A DNA stretch of 44,558 bases. Origin: Candidatus Obscuribacterales bacterium (GTDB lineage: Bacteria; Cyanobacteriota; Vampirovibrionia; Obscuribacterales; Obscuribacteraceae). This document shows positions 42,992 through 44,558 of this stretch, one piece after another. The notes beneath the pieces are model-generated. The model saw only the letters and a program-made list of their open reading frames with translations, was not told where the DNA came from and made no database searches. The stretch's first letter is position 1; each line of letters opens with the position of its first letter. The position numbers and the translations under genes are program-made. The DNA lies in contig CASBPX010000176.1 in NCBI GenBank assembly GCA_949127735.1, forward strand, positions 1 through 44,558. The letters run 5' to 3'.

Positions 42992-44197
42992 ATGGCAGTA
43001 AATCAGTTCTTCAGTCAATTAAAGGCACTTGGACGCGAGTTCAGCGAATTCGAGCGACTGTTTTCTCCTGAAAACAAAGAGCTGAGACGCCTTGTTTTCT
43101 ATGCTGAGAGCAGTATCTATTTTCGCTATTATCAAGACTACATAGAACATATTCTCAGTAATTCGAATTTCGAAATTTGCTATATCACATCCGATCCTGC
43201 CGATCAGATATTTGCCAACCATGATTCTAGAATCAAACCATTTTTTATAAAAAATCTGTTGCCTGGTGCCCTGGCCAGGCTTGACGCGAAGGTTTTAGTA
43301 ATGACCGCTCCTGATCTCGGTTCGCGAGGGGCTGGTATAAGTATTAAGCGCGCACCAGACCCGGTGCATCATGTCTATGCTTTTCATGGTATTTCCAGTA
43401 CACACCAATATTATCGCCCTGCCGCTTTCAACAATTACGACAGTATCTTGTGCATTGGTCAGTATCAAATTGATGAGCTGAGAAAAACAGAATCAATTTA
43501 TGAATTGCCGGCCAAAGAATTAATACTGACTGGGTATCCGCTTGTGGAGCGGCTCTATCGCGAGCATCAACAGTATAAAGTCGAACATACACACAAGGAA
43601 AATGGCGCACAGCCTAAGCGACCGGTGTGTTTAATTGCACCGAGCTGGTGGTGGATTTCTCCCGAATCTTCAATCATGGAAAATTGCATTGATCAAATTA
43701 TCAAGTCTGTGGAGGGGCGAAACTGGGATGTATGGCTCAGACCGCATCCGGAATATTTGAAACGCTACGGCAAACGTGTCGACGAGATTAGCCACAGGCT
43801 CTCTTCGAGCAGCAATGTTAGCTTGAAAACTGAATTGTCATCCATGCAAGTTTTGCATGAGGCTGACATTTTAGTGACCGATCATTCCACCATCGCTATG
43901 GATTTTTTCATTGCTACTGAGCGTCCGGTGTTGTTCATCGACACACCTTTGCACGTAGGCAATGCAGACTTTAAAAATGTCGGCCTGGAGCCTGTGGAAA
44001 ATGCTTTTCGCGGCCAGATGGGCTTTCGTCTTCCACCCGACCGCATTGTCGAAATTGCCTCAACCATTGAATCTTTGTTGGCACAACAGGACGATTTTGC
44101 TAAAAAAGTGCCGCAGATTCGCAGCTCCCTGGTTGCTAATTGGCAATCTGCAGCCAAGACCGGCGCTGAGCACATTCTGCGTAAGTGTCGCAGTTAA
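42992..44197 (+). CDS. TagF/CDP-glycerol glycerophosphotransferase-like enzyme
   Basis: 401 residues from ATG at 42992 (AGGAGAA just upstream). The Glyphos_transf fold shows HVYAFHGISSTHQYY, LTGYPLVERLYR, VCLIAPSWWWISPES, VWLRPHPEYLKRYG and ADILVTDHSTIAMDFF, all at the positions found in TagF/TarB-type CDP-glycerol transferases. These enzymes use nucleotide diphosphate-linked alcohol phosphates and leave the phosphate in the polymer. In a neighbourhood making CMP-aminoethylphosphonate, a matching CMP-phosphonate transfer is plausible, but ordinary CDP-glycerol use cannot be excluded. It is divergent from the methyltransferase and shares a TTAA stop with the convergent small membrane protein gene (four-base overlap). 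Confidence 0.88.
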   Translation: MAVNQFFSQLKALGREFSEFERLFSPENKELRRLVFYAESSIYFRYYQDYIEHILSNSNFEICYITSDPADQIFANHDSRIKPFFIKNLLPGALARLDAKVLVMTAPDLGSRGAGISIKRAPDPVHHVYAFHGISSTHQYYRPAAFNNYDSILCIGQYQIDELRKTESIYELPAKELILTGYPLVERLYREHQQYKVEHTHKENGAQPKRPVCLIAPSWWWISPESSIMENCIDQIIKSVEGRNWDVWLRPHPEYLKRYGKRVDEISHRLSSSSNVSLKTELSSMQVLHEADILVTDHSTIAMDFFIATERPVLFIDTPLHVGNADFKNVGLEPVENAFRGQMGFRLPPDRIVEIASTIESLLAQQDDFAKKVPQIRSSLVANWQSAAKTGAEHILRKCRS

Positions 44198-44469
44198 TCT
44201 TCATTCTCTGGTGGCACTTTCTGCGCTTCAGTTGCTGGCTCAGTTGATGCCTCAGCTGGTGGTTCAATTTTTTTGTTTTTGTCTTTTTTAAAAGGATTGA
44301 CGATAAACTTTCGCCACGAATCTTTGAACATCAACCAACCGGCAGCAGCTACGCCAAGCAACATCTGAATTATATAGGTCGTAAAATTCAGGTCGAAATA
44401 AGCGTAAGCAGGACTGGGCATCAGTACATACCAGATAGCCGTCAGAATTAAGGCGTTTTTGAGAAGCAT
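44194..44469 (-). CDS. Small membrane protein, 91 residues
   Basis: From ATG at 44469 (AAGGA upstream; a TTG at 44478 is in frame). A signal-like helix (about 2-22, ALILTAIWYVLMPSPAYAYF) is followed by one transmembrane helix (YIIQMLLGVAAAGWLMF), then a Lys-rich and an acidic Pro/Glu/Thr tail. The YFD...YIIQ.LLG layout resembles the small 'YLDPGTG'-type proteins that often accompany sulfatase-fold or polymer-transfer genes, although the Gly-rich part is not conserved. Function unknown. It overlaps the TagF-like stop by four bases (convergent) and is followed on its own strand outside this stretch. Confidence 0.65.
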   Translation of the reverse strand: MLLKNALILTAIWYVLMPSPAYAYFDLNFTTYIIQMLLGVAAAGWLMFKDSWRKFIVNPFKKDKNKKIEPPAEASTEPATEAQKVPPENED

Positions 44470-44491
44470 GCAAATCAAATCCTTTGGGGTA

Positions 44492-44558
44492 TCAGAGTAT
44501 TTTTTCCACTAGCCTATCTAAGTTAGTGCTGTGCGAACCCTTAACCATGACACAAGTA
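44492..44558 (-). CDS. 3' end of a MurF-like ligase (truncated by window edge)
   Basis: Minus-strand frame entering from the right edge and stopping at TGA 44492-44494. Only 21 codons are visible, with VMVKGSHSTNLDRLVEKIL at the end. This resembles the C-terminus of UDP-MurNAc-tripeptide:D-Ala-D-Ala ligase (MurF), where LVKGSR..... is conserved. Too short for certainty. It would lie just upstream of the small membrane protein gene (22 bases), consistent with a cell-wall neighbourhood. Confidence 0.5.
   Translation of the reverse strand, partial: TCVMVKGSHSTNLDRLVEKIL

Noticed and set aside
1..44558. CRISPR arrays, insertion sequences, integrases or rRNA
   Set aside because: No regularly spaced identical repeats, transposase motifs or rRNA-like sequence were seen.

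Overview
The window is a gene-dense bacterial chromosome segment of roughly even base composition. It has about 38 protein genes, one tRNA, no rRNA, no CRISPR array and no recognisable insertion sequence. Envelope and exported proteins dominate: signal peptides, a septal-type lytic transglycosylase, a MurF-like end and several polytopic membrane proteins. TTG and GTG starts and stop/start overlaps are frequent. The mix (large secreted proteins of unknown function, a SulP-carbonic anhydrase fusion, an HxGH cytidylyltransferase-PEP mutase fusion) would fit a deep-branching, non-photosynthetic relative of Cyanobacteria such as Melainabacteria/Obscuribacterales. That assignment is a low-confidence inference; there is no rRNA to settle it.

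Left part (1-11.2 kb). A CNNM/HlyC-type membrane protein (cut by the window edge) is coupled to an exported GATase-fold-like protein. MltG follows on the plus strand behind an exported protein of unknown function. Then come a ChaN/EreA-like protein and a tightly coupled minus-strand trio: secreted M1 aminopeptidase, DUF3142 protein, and a 768-residue exported protein whose mature end begins near CGPF.

Middle (11.2-33 kb). An intact DUF3800 gene lies near an inverted DUF3800 remnant. A sulfur block follows: a CstB-like persulfide dioxygenase-rhodanese fusion convergent with a rhodanese coupled to a 54-residue membrane protein. Next are an FAH hydrolase/VOC/885-residue protein run, an intron-less tRNA-Leu(UAA), a SulP-STAS-carbonic anhydrase fusion, an MBL-fold protein with a possible 44-residue downstream peptide, a TPR-TM-PH-like protein with DUF2237, NADP isocitrate dehydrogenase, an alpha-methylacyl-CoA racemase-like protein, a Cys-cluster protein with a GT2 glycosyltransferase, and a GT-C-like membrane protein.

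Right part (33.4-44.6 kb). This is the most interesting region. A minus-strand operon encodes all three steps from PEP to 2-aminoethylphosphonate: PEP mutase, phosphonopyruvate decarboxylase and an AEP transaminase. Both the mutase and the transaminase carry an N-terminal HxGH cytidylyltransferase domain. Around it lie an alkaline-phosphatase-superfamily membrane enzyme, a membrane spermidine-synthase-like protein, a FemAB/GNAT-like transferase, a SAM methyltransferase, a TagF/CDP-glycerol glycerophosphotransferase-like enzyme and a small membrane protein. I infer that CMP-activated aminoethylphosphonate is made and transferred to a surface polymer or lipid. The sequence shows the biosynthetic enzymes clearly; the acceptor and the transfer step are hypotheses.
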